From Arsenophonus sp046530735 (GTDB taxonomy: Bacteria > Pseudomonadota > Gammaproteobacteria > Enterobacterales > Enterobacteriaceae), in contig JBHEQV010000006.1 in the NCBI GenBank assembly GCA_046530735.1, forward strand, positions 60,554-124,553: a stretch of 64,000 nt of DNA, in the 5' to 3' direction. Positions 41,475-52,914 of this stretch are shown piece after piece (position 1 is the first letter of the stretch; each line of letters starts with the position of its first letter). A program made the translations under genes and the position numbers. The notes beneath the pieces were generated by a model. It ran no database searches and was not told where the DNA came from. It worked only from the letters and a program-made list of their open reading frames with translations.

Positions 41475-44400
41475 TTATTCTGCCAATAAGGAAATTTTCG
41501 ACATTGCCTGTAAAATACGTTTATCTGAAATAGGATAAACTGTACCAAGCTGTTGAGCAAATAGGCTTACCCGAAATTCTTCTATCATCCAGAAGACTTC
41601 TTGTACTTCAGGAAGCTGTCTATCTACGATAGAGAACTTAGCTAGCCAATACTGCCATTGCTGTTTAATATGCTCAATACGCACCATATGCTCCCGATCA
41701 CGGTTTGGAGTAACAATTAACTTATCTAAACGATGCTCTAGCGCATTGAGATAACGAATAATATCCGTCAGTTTTCGCCAGCCATGAGATGTAATAGAAC
41801 CTTTAAATATTAATCCGTTAAGTTGAGTTTTAATATCAGAAAACGGCAATGCCAAATGAATGTCTATTCGGTTTTTTAAACGTTTATTAATTGCAAATAC
41901 GCAAGTGAAAATTATTTCAACCTGTTTAGCTATTTCAACAACCACCTCATTAAGTTCAGTACGAACATAAATTTCTAATCGCTGATAATCTTCTGTTGTC
42001 CATATCAAACCGCCAAATTGAGCAATTAATTTATCGACTCCACAGCTGATGCAATCATCAATTAGCTCAAGAACTTTGCCAAAAGGATTAAAATAAAGCT
42101 CTAGTTTAGATTTATTTGGAAAATTTTTATAGAGGTATTTTATCAGTGAAGGAATATTGAGCAATAGTAATCGCTTTAATCCTTTATTCATTTCCTGTTT
42201 CTGTTCAATTTTGGTTTCAAACATGCGAATTGCAACGCTATTTTTTTTATCCACCAGCGCTGGATATACTTTAATCAGATAACTACCACGTTTTTGTTCA
42301 TAAACCTGAGGCAGACTACCAAAATTCCATATATGTAAATCACTTTGCTCAATAACTTCATTAACAACCGCAGCTAATGTTTGTTGAATTTGCTTTTTCA
42401 ATTGTATTTTTAACGATGTTAAATCACGGCTTTCAGCAATAGTCTGATTATTTTCATCAACAATGTGAAATATCATCTTCAAATGATTAGGTAACTGATT
42501 CCATTTCCAGGTCTCGGTGTCAATGGTAATACCTGTCATACTATGGAACTCTCGTGTTAGGCAATCTAATAATTTTCCTTGCGGTACAGGTATTCGTTCT
42601 AAAAATGTTTTGACATAATTTGCTACCGGAACAAAGTTTCGTCGTAGTACTTTTGGTAATGATCTAATCAGTGCGATAATTAATTCTTTGCGTAATCCCT
42701 GTATTTGCCAATCAAAACCTTCATCTTTTACTTGATTTAGTATTGATAGTGGAATATGAACCGTGACTCCATCAGTCGCACTACCAGGCTCAAATCTATA
42801 TGTTAATTGCAATTTAAGCGTTTCTTGTTGCCAATAATTTGGGTATTCTTCTAAGGTAAGGTTATTAGCAGTTGTTCGAATTAACATATTTTTATTAAAT
42901 GTCAGTAGATTAGGCTGTGTTTTACTTACCTCTTTCCACCAACGATCAAAATGACGGGAAGAGACAACCTGACTACTTATTCTCTGTAAATAAAAATTAA
43001 ATAGTATATTATCATCAACCAGAATATCGCGACGACGAGATTTATTCTCTAACTCCTCTACTTCAGTTAATAATGTTAAATTTTGTTGGTAAAAGGTATG
43101 GCTGGTTTCCCAGTCACCATCAACCAACGCATGACGAATAAAAAGCTCACGGCATAATAATGGGTCAATCTTACTGTAATTAACCTGCCGGCCTGCCACG
43201 ATAGATAACCCAAATAGCATAACACTTTCTGACGCTATAACAGCACCTTGCTTTTTTGACCAGTGCGGCTCGCTGTAATGACATTTTACTAAATGTCTAG
43301 CCAGCGGTTCTATCCAATTAGGTTCGATGATTGCCGCAATACGTCCCCAAAGCTTATTTGTTTCAACTAATTCTGCCACCATGACCCATTTAGTAGGAGT
43401 TTTAAATAAACCAGAAGCGGGAAAAATCATAAATCTCGTATTTCTAACACCTAAAAATTCTGCTTTATTACTTATTTTTTGGCCAATATGCGAAAGTAAA
43501 CCTGTAAGTAACGAAATATGAATAGCTTGATAATCAGCAGGTTCACTGTTCACCACAATACCCAACTCTTTAATCATTTGTTGCAGTTGGCTATAAATAT
43601 CCTGCCACTCGCATAAGCGCATAAAATTAAGCAGATCTTGTTTACATTGCTTACGAAATTGTGTCTTGGATAAAATAGATTGTTGTTGTTTAATAAGGTC
43701 CCATATATTTAAATACGCCAGAAAGTCTGAACGTTTATCAATAAAGCGATGATGTTTTTCATCCGCAATTTGTTGTTTATCAAATGGCCTTTCGCGAGGG
43801 TCTTGAATAGAAAGTGCGGAACTTATCACCATAATTTCATGAACACAACCCTGTTTACTTGCTTCTAAAACCATACGACCTAAACGTGGATCAAGCGGCA
43901 GTTGTGCCAGTTGACGGCCAATTTGTGTCAATTGATAATTGTTATTATTATTTTTTTTGATAATGGCGTTTAATTCTTCGAGTAATCGAAGACCATCTTG
44001 AATATTACGTTTATCAGGTATTTCAATAAAAGGAAATTGATTAATATCACCTAAGTCAAGAGCTATCATCTGCAAAATAACCGAAGCAAGATTGGTACGT
44101 AAAATTTCCGGATCGGTATATATAGGTCGTGATAAAAAGTCTTCTTCCGAGTACAAACGAATACAGATTCCTGCAGAGATACGGCCACAGCGCCCCTTAC
44201 GTTGTTCAGCAGACGCTTGTGAAATCAGTTCGATCGGCAATCGCTGTACTTTTCTGTGATAACTATAACGGCTAATACGCACATAGCCAGTATCAATCAC
44301 ATATTTAATACCAGGAACGGTCAATGAGGTTTCTGCTACATTGGTTGTTAATACTATCTTTCTTCCTGGATGAGGTTGAAAAATAAGATTTTGCTCACTG

Positions 44401-45374
44401 TTTGATAAACGAGCAAAAAGCGGTAATATTTTGGTATCCTTTAAATTCAACTTATTAAGTGCTTCGGTGGTATCCTGAATCTCACGCTCACCACTCATAA
44501 AAATTAAAATATCGCCAATAGCTTTCTGAGTTAATTCATTAACCGCATCAATGATTCCATCAAGCAGATCGCGATGAGTATCGTTGTTATCAGCAATAAT
44601 TGGCCGATATCTAACTTCTACTGGATAAGTTCTTCCCGATATCTTAATAATCGGCGCGTGATTAAAATGTTTGGAAAAACGTTCGGGATCGATGGTTGCG
44701 GATGTAATAATAATTTTTAAATCGGGACGTTTAGGTAATAATTGGCGTAAATAGCCTAGAATAAAATCAATATTTAAGCTGCGTTCATGCGCTTCATCGA
44801 TAATTATCGTGTCATATTGCAGTAATAATTTATCATTATATAATTCTGCTAATAAAATTCCATCTGTCATTAATTTAATTAACGTAGTGTCGCCTATCTT
44901 ATCATCAAAACGGACTTTATAACCAACAGCGTTACCTAATGGGACATTAAGCTCTTTAGCGATCCTATTAGCGACTGAACAAGCAGCTAACCTACGAGGT
45001 TGAGTATGACCAATTAAGCCTTTTATGCCTCGGCCAAGTTCCAGACAAATTTTCGGGATCTGAGTTGTTTTTCCTGAACCCGTTTCACCGGCAATAATGA
45101 CGACTTGATGATCACGAATCGCCTGATAAATTGTCTGTTTTCTCTCAATAACAGGTAAATTTTCTGGATAAATAATTGCTGGGCGAGCACTTTGTCGATT
45201 AGCAATTTTTTTCTGTCCGACGGCTATATTCGTTTTAATTAATTCAATAACTAATTGGCGGGATTTTTTATTTTTTATTTTTTTTATCTTAATTAAGCGT
45301 TTTTTTAATAAAAATTGATCACGTAAAGATAGCTGATCAATATTAGCATATAAAGCTGTTAAATTAGATTTCAC
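41475..45374 (-). CDS. hrpA: HrpA, DEAH-box RNA helicase
   Basis: The protein has 1299 residues, close to E. coli HrpA (1300). Helicase motifs: I GETGSGKTTQIPK (about 96), II DEAHERSLN (about 193), III SATIDPERF, and VI QRKGRCGR (about 390). The helicase-associated and OB-fold domains follow, then the long C-terminal HrpA-specific region (FEPGSATDGVTVHIP, near 868). E. coli HrpA rescues stalled ribosomes and processes some fimbrial mRNAs. The start is GTG at 45374, which agrees with the family N-terminus. It is the longest intact gene here. In E. coli azoR is divergent upstream, and no trace of it is visible. Confidence 0.96.
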   Translation of the reverse strand: MKSNLTALYANIDQLSLRDQFLLKKRLIKIKKIKNKKSRQLVIELIKTNIAVGQKKIANRQSARPAIIYPENLPVIERKQTIYQAIRDHQVVIIAGETGSGKTTQIPKICLELGRGIKGLIGHTQPRRLAACSVANRIAKELNVPLGNAVGYKVRFDDKIGDTTLIKLMTDGILLAELYNDKLLLQYDTIIIDEAHERSLNIDFILGYLRQLLPKRPDLKIIITSATIDPERFSKHFNHAPIIKISGRTYPVEVRYRPIIADNNDTHRDLLDGIIDAVNELTQKAIGDILIFMSGEREIQDTTEALNKLNLKDTKILPLFARLSNSEQNLIFQPHPGRKIVLTTNVAETSLTVPGIKYVIDTGYVRISRYSYHRKVQRLPIELISQASAEQRKGRCGRISAGICIRLYSEEDFLSRPIYTDPEILRTNLASVILQMIALDLGDINQFPFIEIPDKRNIQDGLRLLEELNAIIKKNNNNNYQLTQIGRQLAQLPLDPRLGRMVLEASKQGCVHEIMVISSALSIQDPRERPFDKQQIADEKHHRFIDKRSDFLAYLNIWDLIKQQQSILSKTQFRKQCKQDLLNFMRLCEWQDIYSQLQQMIKELGIVVNSEPADYQAIHISLLTGLLSHIGQKISNKAEFLGVRNTRFMIFPASGLFKTPTKWVMVAELVETNKLWGRIAAIIEPNWIEPLARHLVKCHYSEPHWSKKQGAVIASESVMLFGLSIVAGRQVNYSKIDPLLCRELFIRHALVDGDWETSHTFYQQNLTLLTEVEELENKSRRRDILVDDNILFNFYLQRISSQVVSSRHFDRWWKEVSKTQPNLLTFNKNMLIRTTANNLTLEEYPNYWQQETLKLQLTYRFEPGSATDGVTVHIPLSILNQVKDEGFDWQIQGLRKELIIALIRSLPKVLRRNFVPVANYVKTFLERIPVPQGKLLDCLTREFHSMTGITIDTETWKWNQLPNHLKMIFHIVDENNQTIAESRDLTSLKIQLKKQIQQTLAAVVNEVIEQSDLHIWNFGSLPQVYEQKRGSYLIKVYPALVDKKNSVAIRMFETKIEQKQEMNKGLKRLLLLNIPSLIKYLYKNFPNKSKLELYFNPFGKVLELIDDCISCGVDKLIAQFGGLIWTTEDYQRLEIYVRTELNEVVVEIAKQVEIIFTCVFAINKRLKNRIDIHLALPFSDIKTQLNGLIFKGSITSHGWRKLTDIIRYLNALEHRLDKLIVTPNRDREHMVRIEHIKQQWQYWLAKFSIVDRQLPEVQEVFWMIEEFRVSLFAQQLGTVYPISDKRILQAMSKISLLAE

Positions 45375-47021
45375 TTTTAATAAGACCTTGCTGAAGAGGC
45401 TTGTTTGTTGAGTTGATCATCAAAACAGGGAGATGACTGATACATACTGATCTTTATTAAAGTAAGAAGTTAATATAGTAACTTATTTTGTGTCTAGAGG
45501 TCATTTATTAATATCTAACACATATTCACTTTTTTCCCTATCTATTAATTTCGATCAGCAATTTCAGGCATTTGTTAAGTCTTTAAATTGATACCTTGCG
45601 TGATCTCTGTATATTTTTCTTGTAATCCTAATTAATATTGTTAATCAAATCCCCTTCAACATTATCTTTTATACTGTTATCAGGATAACTGTTTAGTGTT
45701 TTGCCGAGCAGCCAACGCTGCTCAGCTTAGCTAATTAACAAACTTAATGTGGAAAAACCGATAACAATACTCATTAATATCTATTACTTCTCAAAAAATA
45801 ATATAGTTTTTTTAAAAAAATTAGGTTCAACTTTTAACTAAATCTTTTATAGAGTTGCAATGGAGTTTTACTACCAAATATTGATTAAGGTAATTTTCGA
45901 CTGTACAGGCAATTATATTAATTCAGAGTAATTTCAAGCTATTGAGTAAAATTGAAATGATGGCTTTGCAGGCCATCTTCTATACTATAATAGTTCGACT
46001 ATATTATTATTTTGAGGATGCATTAATGTGCTAAGTTGCTGTTCTATACAAATATAGTGCACATACTATATATGTGCGTTGCACGTATCCATTACTTCTC
46101 TATGATGTTTATAAGCTAAGCACTATTTTATACTCTGCAATATGTTAATTCCAGGGATTCAGTTAGATGACTCGAAAGAAATTTCCTAGAAAGCCTAAAT
46201 CGGTAAATCAGGAAGATAACACGTGTAACTTCACTATTATACTTTTTGCTTATCCAAATCGCTTTAATATTTCCTTTTTGACATTAATAATGATAGACTA
46301 ATTGAATTTTTTATTTTTAAATATTCCAGAAAAGGTCATATTAGGAATGAATGGGGTTGTTCCCAAAGACTCAGTGCTAAATTTTTTCTCGACACGCAAA
46401 TATTGCCCCCCTTTAGTTACGATAATCTAAGTTTTTGAGCAATCCAAATTAGGTAAAGCCGATAACAATGGATGCAACTGCATTGAATGAGGTGGATGAT
46501 TAAAAGTATGCTCCCCTATGAATTCATTACCGATAGGGAATTAGAGATAATTCACATCTCCTTCGCTTCCTGGAACAAACGCAAAGATAACTAGACAGAT
46601 AGATCTGATGAAGAATACAGACAGAATGATAATTTATATTTCTTTGGAAATATACCAAAGATAGCAATTTGCCCAGATGAATATTTCTTCGTCCAACTAA
46701 ACTGCTTTTTACTATTGATGATAGTTGTGAAATAACTTTCCTAAAAAATACGATAAAAAGTGTCAACTTTTATTGCCCCGTCTATTTATCAAGAGAATGC
46801 TTACCTGTAACACTTGTCTTATGTGGTGATTTTTCCGGCTATACTCCATATCCTTATACTTAATCTTCTCACAGCTGTTTTCTGCTAAATATATGTTTAA
46901 AATTCTGCAGTTTATGAGACTTCAAAGCTATCGAGCACTAATTAGCACAGCAGATTTATATTTTACCCGACTGCAACTAACAATACATTACTTTTATTAT
47001 TCCACCTCATCTAAACTCTTT
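45375..47021. other. 1.6 kb gap upstream of hrpA, no gene recognised
   Basis: I see no family here. A short hairpin (GAGCAGC/GCTGCTC-like, near 45704-45720) and palindromes near 46060-46085 (GTGCACATAC, then GTGCGTTGCAC) are visible. A stretch at 45835-45930 repeats one at about 50108-50205. The open minus-strand frame at 46527-46766 has no protein-like match that I know. Confidence 0.35.
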
Positions 47022-48414
47022 AAGTTATGCTTATTTTTAGTGTATTAAGATTTTGGGATATTGGGGTATCTCTTCCCATCCGATTGATTTCATGAGTAAT
47101 TTTAATAAAAGAGAGATGATATTCTATAAAAGTCTACTCTATAGATATTCGTAAAATCAGATATTACTGTAATTTCTTTCATAAACTCATTTGTAATGGT
47201 GCCAGATAGTTGATAGCGCCGTTCTTGAACAGAGCCTTCAACGGAATGCTGCAACAATATTCTCAACGCCGCTTTTTAGATAAGGATTATGTGCTGTCGT
47301 TCATAAGCCTTATTTCCATAGTATATCACATGTAAACTACTATTGACGATATTGAGATTAAAGTGCTTATAGTCCGGAATTACGGCGACAATGGAATATA
47401 CTTAAATAGCTCATTATTACTGTCTTATCCGAATGGTATAAAAACGTCAAAGAATTACTGCCATGTATTCCTGTGATGGCATATTTACCGGTAATTTTCA
47501 TGAAGCTCTGTAGCGATTTTTTATGAAAGCACATGATCTCTCTACCAGAATCATAAGCAAACTGAAACACCGATGGCTTAAAGAGCATAGGTAATGATAC
47601 CTGTATTATTTAAGTGTGATATATGCTATATTTATTTCTGAATCGATGGCATATAATTGTCTTATCAGGTAAGGTATTCGCCTTTGCCTGCTCTTCATTA
47701 TCAATGTCACTGTGGATAGACGTAAGTAGATGGTTCTGTTCAAAGATGGTTATTAAAAGTTAGAAGTGAACTTAGCCTAACCTCTGAATGGACTGTAAGT
47801 AGGTGACTTAATCGTATTTACTAGGACTTGATACGGGCGCTCTGTGCTTTGTTTTTTAGAATGCAATGGTAAATATATTCCCAGATACGTAGTATCAATA
47901 TTGTTAGATACACAAAACAACATTGTCGCTAAATTACTCCACAAAGGCATGTAACTGAAACTTAAAACTTGAGCTGAGGTAGATTTTGCTAGTAGAGAGC
48001 CATGATATCTCTAATAAAACCCTTGATGTTTTGTTGGGAAAATTTTTATATAGCATACTACAGCGATGAAGAAGTTGGAGAAAGATCAAGAAGAACATCT
48101 TGGATTCCCTATAGATTCCTATCAGCAAACTGGTAGTCGTCAATAAGAATGAGTAATTTCAATTGAAATTGGCTTTTGCAACAGTGAGCCTATAAAGCTG
48201 ATATCGAAGCAGCACTGTGTTCTCAAGAAAAAACAACCCTTTCATGATATTTAAGTTGTTTAAATTGTTAAGAAAATGGAACCTATTAAAGGAACTTGAG
48301 CATGCTATGGTCCTGTTGATAAACAAGATCTAATTCTAATAATAGAAAACAAATTCACTAAGTATCAGAGTAGAACCTATCCTGATAGGTTATGTATTAG
48401 AATTGCTAATAACT
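47022..48414 (+). mobile_element. IS256-family relic (copy J), full length
   Basis: About 1.39 kb from AAGTTATGCTTATTTTTAGT to TATTAGAATTGCTAATAACT. It aligns with the others throughout. Frames at 47367-47588 and 47934-48143 are antisense chance frames. Confidence 0.85.
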
Positions 48415-48509
48415 CTGTAGATAAGCAGGCTGGTACCTTTTAAACGTTTTATATTTCAATAATGGGTTTTCCCTGCCTCATTTTATGCAAATTTTCCCTC
48501 CATACGAAC

Positions 48510-48850
48510 ATAAATAGAGATCTATAATAGAGATTAATATACTACAAGGTTCAAGAATTCATGCACGACTTCTAGAAAAATCATGGAGAGATAGAAAATT
48601 TTTTCAGGAAATTACTACGGGCATCCCTGATGAGCGGCTAATAATAATGATCGACAAACGATGGGAATATGGCTGTTATTATCAATATTATCTCATTTTA
48701 CCCTTTAGTAACGGTAAGTTTGGAGTATTTCGTAACCCTTAACTAAAGTAGATTCTGCTCTTGCTTGTCTGAATAGTAAAATTAATTTTAGGTGTTGTAC
48801 TTGTCTAACGATAGAGCCTTATCATCAAACATTTTGTTTTAATTATTTCT
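48510..48850 (+). pseudogene. Unrecognised gene fragment upstream of tsaB
   Basis: An unusually clear reading: GSRIHARLLEKSWRDRKFFQ, ITTGIPDERLIIMIDKRWEY, GCYYQYYLILPFSNGKFGVF, then a stop at RNP. After one frameshift it continues VDSALACLNSKINFRCCTCL and TIEPYHQTFCFNYFS. This is a coherent polypeptide of about 110 residues with only two lesions, but I cannot name the family. Confidence 0.45.
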
Positions 48851-49179
48851 CTTAGTAGGCATATTGCTATGAATATGTCTGTGGAACGAGGTATATATAA
48901 TATCCTGAACTAAATAATTACTCTTTAAAAAAGATAGATCACATTAACGTTAAAGCGATCTTCTTGAAACCAAAATAAAACTTAGTAGCCTATTTTCGCG
49001 CATTACTGATAAACGTTCAAATAGTGTTTATGTTATTCTCTTAATTGAAAGATGAATTAAAATACGCCGAGATAATATAACAATGCTAGCCAAGAGAGCA
49101 ATCTTTATACTATTCTGTTAGCTTAACCTTTTACTTTCATAAACTGCTCTTTAAACAGCATAACAATTTAAAACAAGTA
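48851..49179. other. Gap downstream of tsaB, no gene seen
   Basis: In E. coli yeaY (a Slp-type lipoprotein gene) follows tsaB. I see no remnant of it here. Confidence 0.35.
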
Positions 49180-49875
49180 TTATCGACCGGATACTTTTTT
49201 CCAACTAACTTCATTACGTAAATAAACTGGTTTGACTTCTTCAACGTTAATTGTTTTACCTTTCTGCCAGTCTTGCACAGCTACAGACAACATATCTTGC
49301 GCATCAGGTAAATAAATGCTACTTTCTAGTAAACTTAAATTTGTCATTCTTAATATAGGATAGGCTGACCAACCTGTTCCGGCAATAACCCATTGACCGC
49401 TTAAGCTATTTATTCTGGCTAAAAACTGCTCTGGCTTGAGTACTGATTCAGTCTCTTCACCTTGCCAAAAACCATCTTCTTTAAGTTCATAACAAGCAGA
49501 ATAAATTTCCCCCATTCTTGCATCTATCGCTACCAATACTTTTCCTATACCTGATTGACGATAAGCACCTTGCGCCATAGTTAATAGAGAAGAGATACCT
49601 ATCAGCAGTAAATCAGCACCAAACGCCAATCCTTGAGCAATGCTGACAGCAATACGAACACCGGTAAAACTACCTGGCCCGCGCCCAAAAGCTAAAACAT
49701 CGATATGTTTTAAATCTAAATGTGCATCAATAAGACACTGTTCTATCATTGGTAATATTTTTTTTGTGTGCTCCCGTGGAGCAATGGCAAATTGAGTAAA
49801 AATTTTTCCATCTCGCCATATGGCGACAGAACAGGCTTCAGTAGCAGTATCAATCGCTAATATATGGATTGCCAT
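49180..49875 (-). CDS. tsaB: TsaB (YeaZ), t6A37 synthesis platform protein
   Basis: The protein has 231 residues, as in E. coli. It has an ASKHA-fold N-terminus: HILAIDTATEACSVAIW, the KILPMIEQCL helix, and AFGRGPGSFTGVRIAVSIAQ (about 68-87, hallmark of TsaB), then LLIGISSLLTMAQGA. It supports TsaD and TsaE in adding threonylcarbamoyl to A37 of tRNAs that read ANN codons, which explains its retention. AGGA lies 8 bases before the ATG. tsaD and tsaE are not in the window. Confidence 0.95.
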   Translation of the reverse strand: MAIHILAIDTATEACSVAIWRDGKIFTQFAIAPREHTKKILPMIEQCLIDAHLDLKHIDVLAFGRGPGSFTGVRIAVSIAQGLAFGADLLLIGISSLLTMAQGAYRQSGIGKVLVAIDARMGEIYSACYELKEDGFWQGEETESVLKPEQFLARINSLSGQWVIAGTGWSAYPILRMTNLSLLESSIYLPDAQDMLSVAVQDWQKGKTINVEEVKPVYLRNEVSWKKVSGR

Positions 49876-50204
49876 ATTTTAGATCCTAGTTATTTTAACT
49901 AAATAATTACTATGCTAACATATCTTTTGAAGAAGATGGTATTAACAAGAAAAAACTTATATCTATTACTACTATTAATTTAATTAATTGATATTTTTTT
50001 CTAAAAATCAATAACTGTTTAAAAAAATTGCCGTAAGGTCGTGATACTAATTGTTTGTTATATCCTAGAATATAGTATTATTTATTTTAAATAATTTATA
50101 TTTAACTTTTAAATAATCTTTTATATATTACAAATGGATTTTTACTATTTAATGCTTATTAGGTAAGTCTTGATTGTACAACTAAACATATTAATGTAAA
50201 GTGA
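49876..50204. other. Upstream of tsaB, no gene seen
   Basis: yoaA, upstream of tsaB in E. coli, is not recognisable here. The part 50108-50205 resembles 45835-45930. Confidence 0.35.
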
Positions 50205-51581
50205 GAGTAATGCTCATTTTTTGTATGGCTTCAGGAAATGCTAACATGTATCCTGCTAATTGCTTTCGTTAATGATTTCAATAACAAAAAGCTAATATGT
50301 CATGAAAGTCTACCCTACAAGAATCTACAAAACCAGATATTACTTTAATCAGTTTGCGTAAACTCATCCGTAATGCTGACAGTTAGTTGATAGGCACCGT
50401 TGTTAAGAGGGAGCTCGAAGCCATGATGCGAGAGATACAGAATGCTGCCTTTTCCACGAATTGTTATCTGTCCTTCGTAACAGTTATTTGCTATAGCGAA
50501 CCATATAAAATGCTATTAGCGATGTTGAGATTAAAGTGCCTAAGATTAAGGAAATCGTAACGGCAATTAAACATGCTTCCAACAGCTTATTGCACTACCT
50601 TATTTAAAGCGTGTAAGGCGGAAAAGAGTTATTACTATTGTCTGTATATGCGAGACATATACACCGGTATTTTCATAAAGCTCTGGAGCAGTTATCTATA
50701 AAAGCACATAGTCTCTCTGTAGAAAACCAAATTAGTAGACTGAAACATTGATTTCTTTGAAGAGCATTAGTAATGATGTCTACATGATTTAAGCAATATG
50801 TGCTACATTTATTTCTTGGCTGATAGCATATACTGTTTTATAAGGTAAGCTGATTTCCTTTGTCTTCTTACTCAAATCGGCATCACTACGCATGGACGAA
50901 AGGAGACAGTTGTGATCAATGATTCTTATCGAGAGTCAGAAGATAACTGAGCCAAACTTCTCAACACTCTGCAAATACGTGACTTATCTATTAATCTTGC
51001 TAGTTGAATAGACTAGGTATTCTTGGTTTTGAATGCAGTAGCAAAAATATTCTAGGACATGTAGCACCAACACTATTTTGTACACAAAATAGCTAATACA
51101 CTACCTTTACTCCTCCAAAGGTATTCAACCAAAAGTTAAAGTTTTGAGTTTGATTAGGAGATCTGGCTAGTAAAGAGTCGTGATGCCGCTAATAAACTTC
51201 TCTTGATATTTTGTTAGCAAGGTTTTAGCGTATCCTGTAGCGATGAAGAAGCTAGAAAAGATCGAGAAGTATAGATGGCATTCTATACCTTCCCGTCAGC
51301 GCACTGATGTCAAATAAGAACGACGAATCCGATTAAATCGCTTTTTGCGACAGTGAACCTATTGTAAGCCGATGTGCGAAAGCATTATGCGAAAAAAACC
51401 TTTTAATCCTATTTTAAGTTATTTTTTCGGTCTGCTCAAAAAATCTGGAACTAGCTTAAGAGATTTGATCTACTTTGACCCCTCTGTAGGTAAATAACCA
51501 CTAATTTAAAGATAGAAAACAGATTTATGAAGCATCAGAGTGAAAATTCTGATCGTCATACATCATATTTGCTAATAATTC
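50205..51581 (+). mobile_element. IS256-family relic (copy K), full length
   Basis: About 1.38 kb from GAGTAATGCTCATTTTTTGT to CATCATATTTGCTAATAATT. It aligns with copies C, I and J. No open frame remains. It lies between tsaB and ccmA. Confidence 0.85.
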
Positions 51582-51667
51582 AAGAATATTTAGGATAAAA
51601 ACCATACATCACCAAGTGAAAATATTATCAATATAACAGGGTATTTTATTAAATTAGCAAAAAATAC

Positions 51668-52294
51668 TCATTTATTTTTTGGTATCTCTTCAATGACTTC
51701 TAATTTAATCCCTTCTTCAGATTGAAGCTCAAGTCGTTCAGACTGACCAATGAATATACCTCCACGCTTAATTGACATATAACTGACACGACTGATCCCT
51801 CGTAATTCACCATTTTCCAGGATATCTAGGTTATTTCCTAAGCAAGCACCATCAACCAAACCATCAATAATTATATCCGGTGCTTGAACTTCACCTTCAA
51901 TTTTTCCACTCTGCATAATGTGGATCGTTCCTTCAGTTACTGTAATATTACCTTTAATATGCCCCCAGACATGAATATCACCTAAAATAGTAATATTACC
52001 TTTAAAAAAACTTTCTTCTGAAATAGTTGTTACCTCTTTTTGTTTAGGATTACTTTTTTTATCACCTTTCATTATAAATATATTTGTATTTGAAACATCT
52101 AACTTTTTATTTTTAAACATCAAGATCAACCTCCCTCTTATAAAGATAAATAGCAGAATAAGAATGAATGAAAAAACTAAAATAAAAAACAATATCTTTG
52201 CAATCACGTTTACTATATACAGAACCACTACTAGAACCCATAGGAACCAGATAAAATAAAGACACAAATTTTCTCTTTTGCTAAATGTTTTCAT
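51668..52294 (-). CDS. ccmA: CcmA-like membrane bactofilin
   Basis: The protein has 208 residues. Two adjacent membrane helices occupy about residues 10-52 (YFIWFLWVLVVVLYIVNVIA and ILFFILVFSFILILLFIFIR). A basic linker follows, then a bactofilin domain (about 90-190) built of short beta-helix repeats: GNITILGDIHVWGHIKGNIT, GTIHIMQSGKIEGEVQAPDI, GACLGNNLDILENGELRG. Bactofilins polymerise without nucleotide. The arrangement with two N-terminal helices is that of Proteus mirabilis CcmA, which affects cell curvature and swarming, so I use that name with caution. It is intact and isolated between IS256 copies. Confidence 0.8.
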   Translation of the reverse strand: MKTFSKRENLCLYFIWFLWVLVVVLYIVNVIAKILFFILVFSFILILLFIFIRGRLILMFKNKKLDVSNTNIFIMKGDKKSNPKQKEVTTISEESFFKGNITILGDIHVWGHIKGNITVTEGTIHIMQSGKIEGEVQAPDIIIDGLVDGACLGNNLDILENGELRGISRVSYMSIKRGGIFIGQSERLELQSEEGIKLEVIEEIPKNK

Positions 52295-52914
52295 TCTTAT
52301 CTAATAAACTCATTATGGTACCTTAACTAGAAATTATGAAACTGAACTACTAGTATAGATTATCAACTAGCTCTTGTATTGATATAGTAATCAACATGAC
52401 AGAAAGACAATTTATATTGAATTAATAGCAGACCAAGACGTTATTAAAATTAATGTAAATAGAGTAAAAATCTGCATTCCCTATAGGAAATATATAAATT
52501 CTTATGCCTTATTTAGCTCGAAATACCATTATGGTGCTCACCATAAGATGATATAGTGCAATGGAATTTAAGTTTTCTGCAAAGATTTGTTACGTTTTGC
52601 TAACTTTAGTAAAATTAGTTAAAAATTGATTAATCAGCCCTGTGTTTAATAAAACAAGTTAAAATAATACTAACTTAAGTATCAATGTTTTACTTCTCTT
52701 TAAGTCAGCCAATATGGCTAATGATAAACAAGATGAAAGCTGCTATCATGTATTAATGTCACATCGTTCTGTTAGCTGTTGCAGGTATTTCGAAGATTAT
52801 TTAGTGCTAGTAAGACATTTATCACTGACTTTATTAATAAAACTCTTGCTTACCATAGTATCTGCCCAGCTAAAGTAGCGATTTATAAAACTAATTATCT
52901 GTAACAATCTATTG
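52295..52914. other. Gap upstream of ccmA, no gene seen
   Basis: AT-rich and without readable protein. It presumably holds the ccmA promoter near 52300-52400, but no site stands out. Confidence 0.35.

Noticed and set aside
46140..46260. Basic peptide MTRKKFPRKPKSVNQ in the hrpA upstream gap
   Set aside because: Only about 30 codons, no ribosome site, no family known to me. I could not separate it from chance.
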